Shown piece after piece: positions 31,806-40,986 of a stretch of 64,000 nucleotides of DNA. A model generated the notes under the pieces. The model was not told the origin of the DNA. It saw nothing but the letters and a program-made list of their open reading frames with translations, and made no database searches. Each line of letters begins with the position of its first letter. The first letter of the stretch is position 1. The stretch covers positions 4,650,001 through 4,714,000 of the forward strand of contig CP108521.1 in NCBI GenBank assembly GCA_035999765.1. Direction: 5' to 3'. The translations under genes were made by a program, and so were the position numbers. The DNA is from Streptomyces sp. NBC_01231. GTDB taxonomy: Bacteria; Actinomycetota; Actinomycetes; Streptomycetales; Streptomycetaceae.

Positions 31806-33647
31806 TCAGGTCGGCTGGACTACCGCCAGTAGAGAGCCGACCGTCACCTGTTGGCCGGGAACAGCGTTCAAGGCGCTCAAGGTGCCCGTCACCGGTGCCG
31901 TGATCCTGTGTTCCATCTTCATCGCCTCCAGCCAGAGCAGGGGCTGGCCGGCCTGCACTGCGGTTCCCTCGGTCAAGCCCTCCGCCACTCGCACCACCGT
32001 GCCCGGCATCGGAGCCACTAGGGAACCCGGCGCCAGTTGGGCCGCCGGGTCCGGGAAGCGGGGCAGGGATCTCAGCGCGGTGTTGTTGACGTACACCTCG
32101 TCGCCGTAGCGCGCCACCTCGAACTTCCTGCGCACGCCGTCCACTTCCAGTACGACGAGACGCGCGTCGGCGTGGACGACCAGGACCCCGTCCGCCGCGA
32201 GGCCCGTGCGGGTGTGCCGGTAGTGGACCTCGACCTCCTCGCCCGCCGTCTCGTAGCGCTTGACCTGCGGCTGGGACGGGACGTTGCGCCAGCCGCCGAA
32301 GCGGGAGGGGCCCTGGGCGTCGGACAGGGCGGCGGCCAGGGGAGCGTGCGGGTCGGGGGCCGGTTCGGTGAGTTCGGCGAGGTGGCGGTCGGAGAAGCCT
32401 GTGTTCATGCGGGCGGAGGTGAACTCCGGGTGCCGTAGCGACCGTACGAGGAGGTCCCGGTTCGTGAGGGGGCCTTGGAGTGTCGCTCCGTCCAGGGCTG
32501 ATGCCAGTTTGCGGACCGCCTCCGCGCGTGTGGGCGCGTGGGCGACGATCTTGGCGAGCATGGGGTCGTAGTGGACGCCGATCGTGTCGCCGTCGCCGTA
32601 GCCCGTGTCCAGTCGGATGCCGTCGGGGACGGCGAGGCGGTGCAGGGTGCCGGTCTGGGGGGTCCAGTCGGTCGATGGGTCCTCGGCGTAGAGGCGGGCC
32701 TCGACGGCGTGGCCGGACGGGAGCGGCGGGTCGGTGTCCAGTGCGGCGCCCTCGGCGACGCGGATCTGCTGGGCGACCAGGTCGAGGCCGAAGACGGCTT
32801 CGGTGACCGGGTGTTCGACCTGGAGGCGGGTGTTCATCTCCAGGAAGTGGGCTTTGCCGTCGGCGACCAGGAACTCGACCGTGCCGGCGCCGGCGTAGTC
32901 CACCGCGCGGGCGGCGCGTACGGCCAGGGCGTGCAGTTCCCGGGTGAGCTCCTCGGGGAGTCCGGGTGCCGGGGCCTCCTCGATCACCTTCTGGTGGCGG
33001 CGCTGGAGGGAGCAGTCCCGGGTGCCCAGGGGCCAGACCGTGCCGTGCGTGTCGGCGAGGATCTGCACCTCGACGTGGCGGCCGCCCTCCATGTACGGCT
33101 CGATGAACACCTCGCCGTTCCCGAAGGCGCTCGCGGCTTCGGCGCGCGCGCCCTCCAGGGCGGCGTCCAGCTCGTCGAGTCGGCGTACGATCCGCATCCC
33201 GCGCCCGCCGCCGCCCGCGGCCGCCTTCACGAGTACGGGCAGGTCGGCCTCGGTGACCCGGGACAGGGACGCGATCCCCATCAGTTCCTTGGCGCGCGTC
33301 TTGGACGCCATCGCCTCGATCGCCTCCGGGGGCGGGCCGATCCAGACCAGGCCCGCGTCGAGGACGGCGCGGGCGAAGTCGGCGTTCTCGGAGAGGAAGC
33401 CGTAGCCGGGGTGCACGGCGTCCGCGCCCGCGGCGACGGCGGCTTTCACGATCAGGTCGCCGCGCAGGTAGGTGTCGGCGGGCGCCGCGCCCGGCAGTCG
33501 TACCGTCGCGTCGGCCGCGCGCGTGTGGAGCGCGTTGTCGTCGGCGTCGGAGTGCACGGCGACCGTGCGGATGCCGAGGTCGTGGCAGGTGCGGAAGACG
33601 CGGCAGGCGATCTCGCCGCGGTTGGCGACGAGGAGTGTCGTGATCAT
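31806..33647 (-). CDS. acyl-CoA carboxylase alpha subunit (biotin carboxylase plus BCCP)
   Basis: A 613-residue fused subunit: biotin carboxylase (MITTLLVANRGEIACRVFRT), ATP-grasp (VKAAAGGGGRGMRI), carboxylase C-terminal domain, and a biotinyl domain ending with EAMKMEH whose Lys is biotinylated. It uses ATP and bicarbonate to carboxylate biotin, which the beta subunit transfers to an acyl-CoA. The segment between KELM and the ATP-binding strand (GIASLSRVTEADLPVLVK) is clearly shorter than in AccC-type enzymes. The ATG at 33645-33647 is five bases after the beta subunit stop. Confidence 0.95.
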   Translation of the reverse strand: MITTLLVANRGEIACRVFRTCHDLGIRTVAVHSDADDNALHTRAADATVRLPGAAPADTYLRGDLIVKAAVAAGADAVHPGYGFLSENADFARAVLDAGLVWIGPPPEAIEAMASKTRAKELMGIASLSRVTEADLPVLVKAAAGGGGRGMRIVRRLDELDAALEGARAEAASAFGNGEVFIEPYMEGGRHVEVQILADTHGTVWPLGTRDCSLQRRHQKVIEEAPAPGLPEELTRELHALAVRAARAVDYAGAGTVEFLVADGKAHFLEMNTRLQVEHPVTEAVFGLDLVAQQIRVAEGAALDTDPPLPSGHAVEARLYAEDPSTDWTPQTGTLHRLAVPDGIRLDTGYGDGDTIGVHYDPMLAKIVAHAPTRAEAVRKLASALDGATLQGPLTNRDLLVRSLRHPEFTSARMNTGFSDRHLAELTEPAPDPHAPLAAALSDAQGPSRFGGWRNVPSQPQVKRYETAGEEVEVHYRHTRTGLAADGVLVVHADARLVVLEVDGVRRKFEVARYGDEVYVNNTALRSLPRFPDPAAQLAPGSLVAPMPGTVVRVAEGLTEGTAVQAGQPLLWLEAMKMEHRITAPVTGTLSALNAVPGQQVTVGSLLAVVQPT

Positions 33648-33652
33648 GGGCC

Positions 33653-35251
33653 TCACATCCGGAAGACGCCGAAGCCGCCGCGCGCGCCCTCGTACGGGGC
33701 GGTGTGGATCGCGGACAGGCACAGGCCGAGGACGGTGCGGGTGTCGCGGGGGTCGATGACGCCGTCGTCGTAGAGCCGCCCGGACAGGAACATCGGCAGC
33801 GACTCGGACTCGATCTGCTGCTCCACCATGGTGCGCAGGGCGGCGTCTGCGTCCTCGTCGTACGGATTGCCCTTCGCGGCCGCCGACTGGCGGGCCACGA
33901 TCGACAGGACGCCCGCGAGCTGCTGGGGGCCCATGACGGCCGACTTGGCGCTGGGCCAGGCGAAGAGGAAGCGGGGGTCGAAGGCGCGGCCGCACATGCC
34001 GTAGTGGCCGGCGCCGTACGAGGCGCCCATCAGCACCGACAGATGCGGCACCCGGGAGTTGCTCACGGCGTTGATCATCATCGCGCCGTGTTTGATGATG
34101 CCGCCCTGCTCGTACTCTTTGCCGACCATGTAGCCGGTGGTGTTGTGCAGGAAGAGCAGCGGGATGTCGCGCTGGTTGGCGAGCTGGATGAACTGGGCGG
34201 CTTTCTGGGACTCCTCGCTGAAGAGGACGCCCTGGGCGTTGGCCAGGATGCCGACGGGATAGCCGTGCAGGGTGGCCCAGCCGGTGGTGAGGCTCGTCCC
34301 GTACAGCGGCTTGAACGCGTCGAAGTCGGAGGCGTCGACGATCCGGGCGACGACCTCGCGCGGGTCGAAGGGGGTGCGCAGGTCGCCGGGGACGATGCCG
34401 AGCAGTTCGTCCTCGTCGTACTTGGGAGGCTCGGCCGGGCCCGGATCGCCGTACGCCTTGCGGTGGTTGAGGCGGGCGACGACGCGCCGTGCCTGTCGCA
34501 GGGCGTCTTGTTCGTCCACGGCGAGGTGGTCGGCGAGGCCCGACACACGCGCGTGCATCTCCGCGCCGCCCAGTGACTCGTCGTCGCTCTCCTCGCCGGT
34601 GGCCATCTTCACCAGCGGCGGCCCGCCGAGGAACACCTTCGCGCGTTCCTTGACCATGATCACGTGGTCGGACATGCCGGGGATGTACGCGCCCCCGGCC
34701 GTCGAGTTCCCGAAGACGACCGCGACGGTGGGGACGCCGGCGGCGGAGAGCCGGGTGAGGTCGCGGAAGATCGCGCCCCCGGGGATGAAGATCTCCTTCT
34801 GGGACGGCAGGTCGGCCCCGCCGGACTCCACCAGGCTGATGCAGGGCAGCCGGTTGGCGAGGGCGATGTCGTTCGCGCGCAGTGCCTTCTTCAGGCTCCA
34901 CGGGTTGCTCGCGCCGCCGCGCACGGTCGGGTCGTTGGCCGTGATCAGGCACTCCACGCCCTCGACGACTCCGATGCCGGTGACGAGGGAGGCGCCGACG
35001 GTGTGGTCGCTGCCCCAGGCCGCCAGCGGGGACAGCTCCAGGAAGGGCGTGTCGGGGTCGAGGAGCAGCTCGATGCGCTCGCGGGCGAGCAGCTTGCCGC
35101 GGCCTCGGTGCCGCTCCACGTACTTCGGTCCGCCTCCGCCGATGGCCTTCGCGTGTTCGGCGTCGAGGTCGGCGAGCTTGGCGAGCATGGCGTCGCGGTG
35201 GGCGCGGTAGTCGGGGCCGGTGGTGTCGAGGGTGGTCTGGATGACCGTCAA
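33653..35251 (-). CDS. acyl-CoA carboxylase beta subunit (carboxyltransferase)
   Basis: A 532-residue carboxyltransferase of the propionyl-/methylcrotonyl-/geranyl-CoA type. Conserved segments are RGKLLARERIELLLD, LVESGGADLPSQKE, VFGNSTAGGAYIPGMSD and the second-half SYGAGHYGMCGRAFDP. ASYGAGHYGM in place of the propionyl-type glycine pattern points to methylcrotonyl- or geranyl-type enzymes. TTG at 35251 is the start: it has GGAGG at correct spacing and overlaps the AtuA-like gene's TGA by four bases. Confidence 0.93.
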   Translation of the reverse strand: MTVIQTTLDTTGPDYRAHRDAMLAKLADLDAEHAKAIGGGGPKYVERHRGRGKLLARERIELLLDPDTPFLELSPLAAWGSDHTVGASLVTGIGVVEGVECLITANDPTVRGGASNPWSLKKALRANDIALANRLPCISLVESGGADLPSQKEIFIPGGAIFRDLTRLSAAGVPTVAVVFGNSTAGGAYIPGMSDHVIMVKERAKVFLGGPPLVKMATGEESDDESLGGAEMHARVSGLADHLAVDEQDALRQARRVVARLNHRKAYGDPGPAEPPKYDEDELLGIVPGDLRTPFDPREVVARIVDASDFDAFKPLYGTSLTTGWATLHGYPVGILANAQGVLFSEESQKAAQFIQLANQRDIPLLFLHNTTGYMVGKEYEQGGIIKHGAMMINAVSNSRVPHLSVLMGASYGAGHYGMCGRAFDPRFLFAWPSAKSAVMGPQQLAGVLSIVARQSAAAKGNPYDEDADAALRTMVEQQIESESLPMFLSGRLYDDGVIDPRDTRTVLGLCLSAIHTAPYEGARGGFGVFRM

Positions 35252-36930
35252 AGGAGGGCCTCCGGGATGTCCAGGTGGCGGGAGCGCAGCCATTCGCCGA
35301 GGGCCTTGGCCTGCGGGTCGAATCGGTGCTGGGCGGCGACGCCCTCGCCGAGGATGCCCTCGACGACGAAGTTGAGGGCGCGGAGGTTGGGCAGCGGGTG
35401 CCGGGTGACGCGCAGACCCGCTGTCTCCGGCAGGAGGTCGCGCAGGAGGTCGACGGTGAGGGTGCGGTCGAGCCACCGCCAGGCGTCGTCCGTGCGGGCC
35501 CACACCCCCACGTTGGCGTTCCCGCCCTTGTCGCCGCTGCGGGCTCCGGCGACGAGGCCGAGGGGGGCGCGACGGGTGGGCCCGGGCGGAAGGGGAGCGG
35601 GTGGTGGGGGGTCCGGTACGTCGTCGAGTACGAGGGTCTCCTGGGCCGGCGCCACAGGGACCCGGCGCCCGTCGTGGAGGACGGCCACCTGGTCGACGGC
35701 ATCATGGGGGACGTACACATCCTCGAAGACCCCATAGGGCGCGCCCTTCCCCGGTGGCGCCAGCACATGGAAGCCGGGGTAACTGGCGAGCGCCAGCTCT
35801 ACGGCCGCACCGCTCAGTGCCCGTCCGACGACCTCCTGCTCCGGGTCGCGTACGACGAGCCGCAGCAGGGCGCTCGCGGTCTCCTCGGTCGGGGCGTCGG
35901 CCCGGTCGGTGCGGACGAGGTCCCAGCGGACGTCGGCGAGGGTCGCCTTGGCCAGCGCGTCCGTCATCTGCTGCCGGACCAGCTCGGCCTTGGCCTCGAT
36001 GTCGAGGCCGGTCAGCACGAAGGCGACCTCGTTGCGGAAGCCGCCGAGGCGGTTGCGGCCGACCTTGAGGGTGGGAGGCGGGGCCTCCCCTCGTACGCCC
36101 TCGATCCGCACCCGGTCGGGGCCGTCCTCGGTCAGCCGTACGGTGTCGAGGCGGGCGGTGACGTCGGGGCCCGCGTACCGGGCGCCCGTGGTCTCGTAGA
36201 GGAGCTGCGCGGTGACCGTGCCGATGTCGACGAAGCCGCCGGTGCCGGGGTGTTTGGTGATGACGGCGGTGCCGTCCTGGTGGATCTCGGCGAGCGGGAA
36301 GCCGGGGCGGGCCGACCGCCGTGGGTCGTGGTCGGTGAAGAACGCGTAGTTGCCACCGGTGGCCTGTGCCCCGCACTCCAGGACGTGCCCGGCGACGACG
36401 GCCCCGGCAAGCCGGTCGTGGTCCGCCGGTGTCCAGCCGAAGTGGGCGGCGGCGGGCCCGGTGACGAGCGCCGCGTCCGTGACCCGGCCCGTGACCACGA
36501 CGTCCGCGCCTTCCCGCAGACAGGCCGCGATGCCGAAGCCGCCGAGGTAGGCGTGGGCGGCGAGGGCACCGGGGTGGGCGGCGGTGAGATCGTCGCCCTC
36601 GACATGGGCGACGCGCACGGGGAGGCCGAGCCGTTCCGCCAACTCCCGTACCTTCTCGGCGAGTCCGGCGGGATTGAGGCCGCCCGCGTTGGTGACGATC
36701 CTGACGCCTCGCTCATGGGCGAGGCCGAGGCACTCCTCCAACTGCCGCAGGAACGTGCGGGCGTATCCGGCGCCGGGGTCCTTCAGACGGTCACGGCCCA
36801 GGATCAGCATGGTGAGTTCGGCGAGGTAGTCGCCTGTGAGGACGTCCAGTTCGCCGCCGGTGAGCATCTCGCGCATCGCGTCGAAGCGGTCGCCGTAGAA
36901 CCCGGAGGCGTTGCCTATCCGCAGGGTCAC
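35248..36930 (-). CDS. AtuA-like (DUF1446) acyclic terpene utilization protein
   Basis: A 560-residue protein of the AtuA/DUF1446 family. The N-terminal domain ([32 protein letters not shown]) is followed by a C-terminal AtuA-like domain marked by [16 protein letters not shown]. AtuA is encoded with geranyl-CoA carboxylase in Pseudomonas acyclic terpene degradation, but its reaction is not settled. Here it sits directly upstream of a carboxyltransferase gene, as in atu-like operons. The GTG at 36930 overlaps the previous TGA by four bases. Confidence 0.9.
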   Translation of the reverse strand: MTLRIGNASGFYGDRFDAMREMLTGGELDVLTGDYLAELTMLILGRDRLKDPGAGYARTFLRQLEECLGLAHERGVRIVTNAGGLNPAGLAEKVRELAERLGLPVRVAHVEGDDLTAAHPGALAAHAYLGGFGIAACLREGADVVVTGRVTDAALVTGPAAAHFGWTPADHDRLAGAVVAGHVLECGAQATGGNYAFFTDHDPRRSARPGFPLAEIHQDGTAVITKHPGTGGFVDIGTVTAQLLYETTGARYAGPDVTARLDTVRLTEDGPDRVRIEGVRGEAPPPTLKVGRNRLGGFRNEVAFVLTGLDIEAKAELVRQQMTDALAKATLADVRWDLVRTDRADAPTEETASALLRLVVRDPEQEVVGRALSGAAVELALASYPGFHVLAPPGKGAPYGVFEDVYVPHDAVDQVAVLHDGRRVPVAPAQETLVLDDVPDPPPPAPLPPGPTRRAPLGLVAGARSGDKGGNANVGVWARTDDAWRWLDRTLTVDLLRDLLPETAGLRVTRHPLPNLRALNFVVEGILGEGVAAQHRFDPQAKALGEWLRSRHLDIPEALL

Positions 36931-37724
36931 CGGGTGGTGTCCCCCTTCGGCGCGCGCCCGGCGCCGGGCGGACCCGCGAAGGCCTGGGCGATGTCCAGCC
37001 AGCGGTCGGCGTCCGGGCCGTCGACGTGAAGGGCGAGGTCCGCGCGGTGGGCACGCTGGGTGACCAGGAGGCAGAAGTCGAGCGCGGGGCCGGTGACACG
37101 CTGAGGGGCCGCTTCGGGGCCGTACGCCCACAAGTCGCCGGACGGGCCCACGAGTTCGACGCGGAACTCGTCGGCGGGCACGGACAGCCCGTGCGCGCCG
37201 AAGGCGAAGTCCCGGGCCCGCACGCCGATGCGGACGACGTGGCGGAGGCGGTCGGTGACGGCGCGGGTCGCCCCGAGCGCGTCCGCCACGTCCTGACCGT
37301 GCGCCCAGGTCTCCATCAAGCGACCGGTGGCCATGGAGGCCGCGGACATGGGCGGGCCGTACCAGGGGAAACGGGCGCCGGGCGGCGACCCGCGCAGCGC
37401 CACGTCGAGTGCCGTACGCCCCTCACGCCACCGGGCGAGCAGCTCTTCGGCCGGAAGCCGAGCCCCCTCCTCCGCACCCTCGTCGACGAACGAGTCGGGC
37501 GCGGCGAGCGCCTTCTCGACCAGCACACGGAACGCGTCCTCGTCGGTGACCGCCAGCAGGGCCGACCGGTCGGTCCACGCGAGGTGCGCGATCTGGTGGG
37601 CGATGGTCCAGCGGGGGGCAGGCGTGGCGAGGGCCCACCGCTCCGGACTCAACTCGGCTACCAGCCGGTCGAGTTCGTCGCTTTCGGCACGTAGGTCGTC
37701 GAACACGGGGGTCGGGTCGGCCAT
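36927..37724 (-). CDS. TIGR03084-family maleylpyruvate isomerase-like protein
   Basis: A 265-residue MDMPI/DinB-fold protein of the actinobacterial TIGR03084 type. The fold is visible in [35 protein letters not shown] and [15 protein letters not shown] with conserved His that could bind a metal. It heads the carboxylase operon; TIGR03084 genes commonly precede AtuA-like genes in actinobacteria. The ATG at 37722-37724 lacks a ribosome site and lies six bases after a -10, so the mRNA is probably leaderless. Confidence 0.88.
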   Translation of the reverse strand: MADPTPVFDDLRAESDELDRLVAELSPERWALATPAPRWTIAHQIAHLAWTDRSALLAVTDEDAFRVLVEKALAAPDSFVDEGAEEGARLPAEELLARWREGRTALDVALRGSPPGARFPWYGPPMSAASMATGRLMETWAHGQDVADALGATRAVTDRLRHVVRIGVRARDFAFGAHGLSVPADEFRVELVGPSGDLWAYGPEAAPQRVTGPALDFCLLVTQRAHRADLALHVDGPDADRWLDIAQAFAGPPGAGRAPKGDTTR

Positions 37725-37730
37725 GGGGGG

Positions 37731-37775
37731 AGCATGGCAGCGGGGGCAGAAACAATCAAGCATGCTTGCATTGTT
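37731..37775 (-). promoter_or_regulatory. leaderless promoter with overlapping palindromic operator
   Basis: On the minus strand TTGATT (37754-37759) and CATGCT (37731-37736) are 17 bases apart, and the ATG follows six bases after the -10. The 12-bp palindrome CAAGCATGCTTG (37757-37768), flanked by AACAAT and ATTGTT, covers the -35. A bound repressor, likely the operon's own TetR, would block the whole operon. Confidence 0.65.
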
Positions 37776-37797
37776 CTGTTGACCGTTCGCGGGCCCC

Positions 37798-38232
37798 TCA
37801 GTCGAGACAGAACTCGTTGCCCTCGATGTCCTGCATCAAGAGGCACGACTCGTCGAATTCATCGGCACGCAGGAGTCGCACGCGTTCCGCGCCGAGCGCG
37901 ACCAGCCGTGCGCACTCGGCCTCGAGTGCGGCGACGCGCTCGTCACCCACGAGCCCGGTGCCGACCCGCACGTCGAGATGAACCCGATTCTTGACGACCT
38001 TCCCTTCGGGAACGCGCTGGAAGAACAGTCGCGGGCCGACACCTGAGGGATCCATGCATACGAACGCCGCACCCTGACGCTCGGGCGGCAGTGTGCGGTC
38101 GTATGCGTCCCAAGTGGCGAACCCCTCTGGTGGCGGCGGTACGACGTACCCCAACACCTCGCACCAGAAACGAGCGACGCGCTCAGGTTCCGCGCAGTCG
38201 AAGGTGACTTGGACCTGCTTGATCGACGCCAT
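37798..38232 (-). CDS. VOC family (glyoxalase-like) protein
   Basis: A 144-residue vicinal-oxygen-chelate fold protein with the usual opening [20 protein letters not shown] and ending in [10 protein letters not shown], whose Glu is a typical metal-site position. Proteins of this short glyoxalase-like type include antibiotic resistance proteins and uncharacterised enzymes. It lies just upstream of the carboxylase operon promoter on the same strand but ends before it, so it is a separate unit. Confidence 0.88.
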   Translation of the reverse strand: MASIKQVQVTFDCAEPERVARFWCEVLGYVVPPPPEGFATWDAYDRTLPPERQGAAFVCMDPSGVGPRLFFQRVPEGKVVKNRVHLDVRVGTGLVGDERVAALEAECARLVALGAERVRLLRADEFDESCLLMQDIEGNEFCLD

Positions 38233-38302
38233 CGGGTCATCGTAGAGGGGGGTTTCGTCGTCTCCACGAACCCACCTCCTGGCCAGGATTCCGGCGCCCT
38301 GC

Positions 38303-38845
38303 TCAGGACGCCTGTTCCCCCAGCCACCGCCGCGCGCCGACTTCGCTCGGGTATTCGCGCACCGTGCCCCAGGCGGTCAGCCAGCCGACGAGGTACGCGG
38401 CGAACGCCGGCATGACGGGTGCCACGAGGGCCAGGAGGACGCGTCCGCCGGCGGCTCCCCAGCCGGCCGACCTGCCCGCGCGTCGGTTGTGGTCACGCTT
38501 GGCGACCCAGGTCTGCTGGGGGCTGGGCGGGTCCAGGAGGGCTTCCCGGTGGCTGCGGCGCTGCTTGACCCAGCCCCAGACCAGAGCCGCACAGGACGCG
38601 ACCACCTGCGCGCCGTCGCACACGGCACGCACCGCGGGCGGCATTTCGCTGCGGAATCCCCTGTAGAGGCTCAGCGACACGAAACAGAGCATCGCCATCA
38701 CGAGGAGCAGGAAGACGGTCGTACGGGCGCGGGACAGCCAGTAGAGCGCGCCCCGCTTGTACCAGGTCCTGCCCAGTTTGGGCAGAGCCGGGATATTGAC
38801 CGGCGCCGCGAGGGCGGGGACCTCAGAAGATGCTCGTGACGCCAT
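38303..38845 (-). CDS. multi-pass membrane protein, paralog 2 of tandem pair
   Basis: A 180-residue protein with hydrophobic segments near 43-60 (TTVFLLLVMAMLCFVSLSL), 77-93 and 134-160 (VLLALVAPVMPAFAAYLVGW). It is clearly paralogous to the next gene upstream: both start MASRASSEVPA, share TWY.RG..YWL.RA and AQVVASCAALVWGW, and end near TVREYPSEVGAR.WL. The start overlaps a relic of the WXG gene's 3' end. In this context it could be an immunity or accessory protein; that is inference. No known family recognised. Confidence 0.82.
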   Translation of the reverse strand: MASRASSEVPALAAPVNIPALPKLGRTWYKRGALYWLSRARTTVFLLLVMAMLCFVSLSLYRGFRSEMPPAVRAVCDGAQVVASCAALVWGWVKQRRSHREALLDPPSPQQTWVAKRDHNRRAGRSAGWGAAGGRVLLALVAPVMPAFAAYLVGWLTAWGTVREYPSEVGARRWLGEQAS

Positions 38846-38861
38846 GCCGGATGTCCTTCAC
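38823..38861 (-). pseudogene. relic of the WXG-protein gene 3' end
   Basis: The minus strand reads VKDIRHGVTSIF then TGA, matching the true end of the large WXG protein, LKDDVWHGIKSIF then TGA, with one codon deleted. Its frame overlaps the paralog 2 start exactly as the intact gene overlaps paralog 1. It shows that the duplicated unit carried the tail of the WXG gene; AAGGA within it may also serve as paralog 2's ribosome site. Confidence 0.75.
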
Positions 38862-38874
38862 CGTCGTCTTCTCG

Positions 38875-39417
38875 TCACGCTCCGGCCGACTCCCCCTGGA
38901 GCCAGTGCCTGGCCCCCACTTCACTCGGGTACTCGCGCACTGTGAACGCGGCGACGGCCCAGCCGGCGCACCATGCGGCGCAGGCCGGCATGACGGGTGC
39001 GGCGATCACGAAGAGGAACCTGGCGGCGAGGGTCAGGCCGACCGAGCGGCGGGTCTCGTCGCGTTTGTTGCGGCGGGCCTGGTCGGGGGTCGGCGGATCC
39101 TGGAGCCTCTTGCGATGGTCCCGGCGCTGCACCTGCCACCCCCACACCACCGCCCCGCAGGAGGCCACCACCTGCGCCCAGTCCCACACGGTGCGCACGG
39201 TCGGCGACAGGTCGCTCCGGAAGCTGCCGTAGAGGACCAGCGCTATGTAGCAGAAGAAGGCCAGTACGGCGAACCAGAGGACCGCACCGAGGGCGCGGCG
39301 CAGCCAATAGCGCGGACCGCGTTCGTACCAGGTGGTGCCGAGGCCCGGCAGCGCGGGGATCGGGGGCTGGACGCGGGGAGCGGGGGCGGGAACCTCAGAA
39401 GATGCTCTTGATGCCAT
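38875..39417 (-). CDS. multi-pass membrane protein, paralog 1 of tandem pair
   Basis: A 180-residue membrane protein with hydrophobic segments near residues 43-63 (GAVLWFAVLAFFCYIALVLY), 77-93 and about 130-158 (AARFLFVIAAPVMPACAAW). I use the ATG at 39415-39417, giving the MASRASSEVPAP start shared with paralog 2; the open frame begins four codons earlier. The start lies inside the last 23 bases of the WXG gene, so translation is coupled to it. This places it as the direct partner of the WXG protein. Confidence 0.83.
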   Translation of the reverse strand: MASRASSEVPAPAPRVQPPIPALPGLGTTWYERGPRYWLRRALGAVLWFAVLAFFCYIALVLYGSFRSDLSPTVRTVWDWAQVVASCGAVVWGWQVQRRDHRKRLQDPPTPDQARRNKRDETRRSVGLTLAARFLFVIAAPVMPACAAWCAGWAVAAFTVREYPSEVGARHWLQGESAGA

Positions 39418-40684
39418 GCCAGACGTCATCCTTCAGTCGTACGAAGTCGTCCCCGGTCTCCGAGAGGACGTGGCCCGAGCCGGTCAGCACCCCGCCGACC
39501 ACGCCGTGGTCGTGGATGTCCTCGCTCCAGTGCTCGTGGAACGAGTGGTCGATGATGCCGGTCGCCCCGATCACCACCGCGCCCCCGACCCCGGCCACCA
39601 CGGCCACGGGCACGTCGAAGGGCGCGGCGGCCACCAGTCCCGCCGTGATGGCGGTACCGGCCACCAGCCCGGCGACGTTGGCACCTCCGTCCACGGCGAC
39701 GGACTTCTGCCAGGACCAGCCCTTGTCGTGGTCGTCCGAGGCTTCCAGCAGCCCGCAGGCACCGGCCGCGGCGACGTCCAGGACCGGGACCTCCTTGAGG
39801 AAGTCCGGGAGTTTCTCCAGGCTCTTGCCCGCGCGCAGCGCGTCCGCCGCGTCGGCGAGCTTGACGTTCAGAGCCCGGTCGTACGGCAGCGCGGTGCTGC
39901 CGTGGTCGGCGCGGGCCAGGGCCTCCTCCAGGGAGTCGACCTTGGTGGCCGCGTCGGCGTAGGCGCCCTTGGCCGGAAGGTCCTTGGGCAGCCTGCGGCC
40001 CGCCTTCTGGTACGCCTTGCGTTCCGCGCGGAGCTCCTTCTTGGCGGCCTGCTCCTGCGCCTTGGCGTCGTCGAGCTTCGCCCGGGCGTCGTTGCCGCCC
40101 GCCCGTGCGTCCTCGGCGTCATAGGCGTACAGGCCCCGCAGGTAGTCGGCGACGGTGACCTTGTCGCCCGTCGACACCGGTGCCGTCACCTGCGCGTACA
40201 GCCCCCGCAGCTTCTCCGCCGCCACCAGCCGCGCATGCTGGGCGGTGTGCTGGATCTGTCGGCGTACGGTGTCGTACTCGTTCAGCGCGGAGATGGTTTT
40301 CTGGTCGTCCGCGCTCGGGGGGTTCGCTGTCGCGATCGGCAGTGGCACACCCTTGTCCGCCATGCCGACCCCGGCGCGGGTGGCCGTGTGTTCCGCGTTC
40401 TGCAGAGCCGTCTCGCAGGTGGACAGGGCGTCGAAGAGGTCGGAGAGGATGTCGCCCGCGCTGTGCACCAGGCTCGCGAACGCGCCCGCCGCCAGCGCGT
40501 CCTCGCTCCAGGTGGCGCGGAAGGTCTCGGCGGCCTCGCCCTTCCAGGTCGCGTCGTCCACCAGTCCGTCGACGGCCCGGCCGAGCGGCCGCACGACCCC
40601 GTCCAGCTTTTCCTTGGCGTTCCGGTACGTCTCGGCCATCGTGCGCAGGCCGCCGATGTCACCGCCGACCCAGCTGTCGCCCAT
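39395..40684 (-). CDS. WXG100-like N-terminal domain protein with hydrophobic C-terminus
   Basis: A 429-residue protein. The first 100 residues form a WXG100/LXG-like helical hairpin with W47-K-G49 at the turn (VDDATWKGEAAETF). A long charged coiled-coil region covers about 170-290 (AKLDDAKAQEQAAKKELRAE). A Gly/Ala/Val-rich stretch about 315-385 (GLVAGTAITAGLVAAAPFD, VVAGVGGAVVIGATGII) follows, then His-rich HSFHEHWSEDIHDHG and GIKSIF at the end. This resembles type VII secretion substrates whose C-terminus is an effector. The C-terminal stretch could insert in membranes. It overlaps a small WXG100-like gene upstream by one base. Confidence 0.82.
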   Translation of the reverse strand: MGDSWVGGDIGGLRTMAETYRNAKEKLDGVVRPLGRAVDGLVDDATWKGEAAETFRATWSEDALAAGAFASLVHSAGDILSDLFDALSTCETALQNAEHTATRAGVGMADKGVPLPIATANPPSADDQKTISALNEYDTVRRQIQHTAQHARLVAAEKLRGLYAQVTAPVSTGDKVTVADYLRGLYAYDAEDARAGGNDARAKLDDAKAQEQAAKKELRAERKAYQKAGRRLPKDLPAKGAYADAATKVDSLEEALARADHGSTALPYDRALNVKLADAADALRAGKSLEKLPDFLKEVPVLDVAAAGACGLLEASDDHDKGWSWQKSVAVDGGANVAGLVAGTAITAGLVAAAPFDVPVAVVAGVGGAVVIGATGIIDHSFHEHWSEDIHDHGVVGGVLTGSGHVLSETGDDFVRLKDDVWHGIKSIF

Positions 40685-40986
40685 CAGCCGTCACCCACCA
40701 TCAGGTCCTCGAACAGCCCGTGTACGTCGATGTCGTGCCGCTGGAAGGAGTCGCGGGCGTGGGCCACCTTGTCGCCGTGGTCGTCCAGCCGGTCGGCGAA
40801 GCCGGTGTGCAGGGCTACGACGAGGTCCGCGACCTCCTTGATCGCGCTGTCGAGCCCGGCGTCGCCGCCGTCGGCGATGGGCGGGGCCACGTCGGCGTGC
40901 AGCTTGCGGTAGTTGACGGCCTCGTCGTGGAAGGTCTTCGCCATCGACGTGAGGTCGCTCAGGACCGCCTTGAAGTCGGCCGACAT
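40684..40986 (-). CDS. small WXG100/EspC-like helical protein
   Basis: A 100-residue all-helical protein (MSADFKAVLSDLTSMAKTFH, then SAIKEVADLVVALHTGFADR, then ending VHGLFEDLM). Length, charge and lack of signal peptide fit WXG100 or EspC-like ESX partner proteins, though the W-x-G turn itself is replaced (PPIADGGDAG). It overlaps both neighbours by one base (TGATG), so the three genes are coupled. It likely pairs with the large WXG protein. Confidence 0.75.
   Translation of the reverse strand: MSADFKAVLSDLTSMAKTFHDEAVNYRKLHADVAPPIADGGDAGLDSAIKEVADLVVALHTGFADRLDDHGDKVAHARDSFQRHDIDVHGLFEDLMVGDG

Noticed and set aside
31806..35768. 1320-codon frame suggesting a giant carboxylase fusion
   Set aside because: Only the part from 33647 down is coding; upstream it is an Arg-rich shadow of the carboxyltransferase and AtuA-like genes in another frame.
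39418..39429. Start of membrane paralog 1 four codons upstream (MTSG)
   Set aside because: Paralog 2 begins at the equivalent of the later ATG (MASRASSEVPA), which also has the conserved AAGGA context.
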